6,423 nt of DNA from Spirochaetales bacterium. GTDB lineage: Bacteria > Spirochaetota > Spirochaetia > Sphaerochaetales > Sphaerochaetaceae. The number at the start of each line of letters is the position of its first letter. The stretch's first letter is position 1. Under the pieces are notes generated by a model. It was not told where the DNA came from and did not search any database. It saw only the letters and a program-made list of their open reading frames with translations. Of this stretch, positions 5,061 to 6,423 are shown one piece after another. The translations under genes were made by a program, and so were the position numbers. The stretch is from the NCBI GenBank assembly GCA_017614625.1, contig JAGABK010000206.1:1-6423 (forward strand), read 5' to 3'.

Positions 5061-6423
5061 TTAGAGGTTTCTCAATGCTTCGAAATCGAGTCCGCTGATG
5101 CGCTTCTCGACCTGTCCGACGGAGTCCGGATAGATGTCCTCGGGCATGGGTTCCACGTCGATGCCGGACTGCAGCTGCGCTGAGATACGTTCGTACTCCG
5201 TCTTCGTCACGCCGGCCGGCAGCGGGGAACGCAGGCCGTGCTGTTCCGGGGCCGTGCCGAACTCCCTCTCGATCGCCTTCACCTCAAGGTGCCTGCGGAC
5301 GGCCTGCTCCTTGACCAGGCGCTCGACGCCGCGGATATACTCGGCATCCCCGTTCTTCTGCGACCAGATGTCGCGATGGATCTGGACCTTCGGGAAGGCG
5401 TCGGACACGTGCCTGTATCCGGTCTTGGGGTCGTAGGTGTAGAGCTTGATGACACTGGTGTCGCGCGGATCATAGCCGTAGTAGAACTCCTGCTGGTTGT
5501 GCCCGTCGAGCCATGCAAGGTCGGGATATCCATCCGCATCCTGGACCTCATAGGTGAGGGAGACGCCATCGATCGTGACCTTGAATCCGTTGTTGGTGTA
5601 TCTGACCGGGGCCTTGCTCTTGATCCAGAAGGCGTCCTTGCGTGAGGCGTCGGTGAGGGCGACGCAGTCCGGGCAGCTGCTGCTCCGGTACACGTCCATG
5701 CGGGTCATCCCGGGATATCTGGCCTGGTCGGGATGGAGGGAGTTGTTCCAGGCTTCCACGTCGGCCTCGTACATGGCGATGCACTCCTGGTAGTTCGGCA
5801 GGCCGCCGATGTTCAGCGTGATCAGGTCGATGTCCGGTTTGGAGGAGTCCTTCTTTGCAGTGACGTTCTGTCCGGTGAAGTTCCAGTGCTGACCGAGGAT
5901 CTCCGACTGGAACCGTCCGAAGACCGACTCGATGGTCTTGGAAGGTCCGTTGTGCGGGGCTGAAGTGCGTGGCACCTGGACGCATCTCGAGAGCCATTCC
6001 TTCACCTGCCTGGTGGTTGCGCTGCTCTGGTTGTCGTTGACGAGTTCGTAAGGGAAGATGCCCACATTCTCCACGGCGTTGCGGAAGCCGTCATAGAACA
6101 TCCGGAAGTCCTCCCCGCTGCCGAAGGAGCGGCCGAGCATCACCTCCGATGCCACATCGATGAACTCGTACACCCAGAAGGTCGCCATCTTCTCCTTGCC
6201 GTCGACGTATGTCCGGTAATAGAGGTTGACCTTGGTACCGTCACCCTCCCATCGGGCGTTCGGCATCGTCGGGAGTATGGTGGAGTGCATGCGGTTGAGC
6301 ATCATCTTCGCCCTGGTCGTGCCTACCTCGGTATCTTTCCAGAGTGCTACATGGCTGTTCAGGTAGTTCTCGATGGTCCCCTTGGAGCGGATCTGCTTCC
6401 AGCCCCTCTCCGGAGCGACGGCA
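5061..6423 (-). CDS. Mu-like DDE transposase, N-terminus cut by window edge
   Basis: This is the catalytic and C-terminal part of a Mu/Tn7-type DDE transposase, which joins phage ends to target DNA in integration and replicative transposition. The frame stays open to the right edge, so 453 residues are visible and the true start lies outside; the internal ATG at 6305 is not the start. In visible numbering the catalytic triad is probably D61 (WEGDGT), D130 (VNDNQ) and E165 (PSKTIESVFGRF, which resembles the KPVERAFG block around the MuA glutamate). The D-to-E spacing of 35 residues is like rve/IS-type enzymes and shorter than in MuA. A beta-rich stretch at about 275-330 (YTNNGFKVTIDG, then FYYGYDPRDTSVIKLYTYDP) fits the Mu transposase C-terminal barrel. 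A basic, helical tail follows and may contact DNA and the ATPase. A lone CPDC motif lies at 250-253. The stop is 15 nt before the MuB-like gene. Confidence 0.93.
   Translation of the reverse strand, partial: AVAPERGWKQIRSKGTIENYLNSHVALWKDTEVGTTRAKMMLNRMHSTILPTMPNARWEGDGTKVNLYYRTYVDGKEKMATFWVYEFIDVASEVMLGRSFGSGEDFRMFYDGFRNAVENVGIFPYELVNDNQSSATTRQVKEWLSRCVQVPRTSAPHNGPSKTIESVFGRFQSEILGQHWNFTGQNVTAKKDSSKPDIDLITLNIGGLPNYQECIAMYEADVEAWNNSLHPDQARYPGMTRMDVYRSSSCPDCVALTDASRKDAFWIKSKAPVRYTNNGFKVTIDGVSLTYEVQDADGYPDLAWLDGHNQQEFYYGYDPRDTSVIKLYTYDPKTGYRHVSDAFPKVQIHRDIWSQKNGDAEYIRGVERLVKEQAVRRHLEVKAIEREFGTAPEQHGLRSPLPAGVTKTEYERISAQLQSGIDVEPMPEDIYPDSVGQVEKRISGLDFEALRNL

Noticed and set aside
5548..5997. 149-aa minus-strand frame inside the transposase gene
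   Set aside because: It is an alternate frame of the intact transposase; the main frame carries the catalytic residues and the barrel without interruption.

Overview
This window is a segment of a Mu-like (transposable) bacteriophage or prophage, read entirely from the minus strand. The right edge carries the C-terminal 453 residues of a DDE transposase with a Mu-type C-terminal barrel. A MuB-like AAA+ ATPase with an N-terminal HTH follows directly. The host is most likely a Bacteroidota bacterium with fairly high GC, for example an Alistipes-like member of Bacteroidales. This host call is an inference: most starts lack a Shine-Dalgarno sequence, the coding DNA looks GC-rich, and several small proteins resemble those of Bacteroidales prophages as I recall them. 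No host gene is present to confirm it.

Layout in transcription order (right to left). (1) Transposition module: transposase (5061 to the right edge), MuB-like target/AAA+ ATPase (4173-5045) and a second, RecA/RadA-type P-loop ATPase (3510-4160). (2) Early accessory block: a GemA/gp16-like protein (3027-3506), an easily missed 43-aa ORF (2894-3025), a DUF3164-like protein (2236-2901), an unrecognised 96-aa protein (1942-2232) and a 77-aa HTH-like protein (1702-1935). (3) Two genes that look like tail morphogenesis genes: a gpG/gpS-type virion morphogenesis protein (1161-1715) and a probable tail terminator (685-1164). (4) Two small accessory genes: a DUF551-like protein (351-698) and a 65-aa protein (157-354). 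(5) An AT-rich gap (1-156) with a strong intrinsic terminator for the minus strand, repeated CGTTTG half-sites and a speculative promoter at the left edge.

The twelve genes form one tightly packed transcription unit. The junctions, in order, are +15, +12, +3, +1, -8, +3, +6, -14, -4, -14 and -4 nt. Several starts were set by this coupling rather than by the longest reading frame (1715, 698 and 354). The operon ends at the hairpin at 83-109.

The main points of interest are the second RadA-like ATPase next to MuB, the tail genes placed in the early operon instead of a late structural block, the uncalled 43-aa gene, and the repeat-rich segment between the last stop codon and the terminator. I found no rRNA, tRNA, CRISPR array or insertion sequence. 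The window looks like an under-described but recognisable Mu-like phage early region, not an entirely new kind of system.
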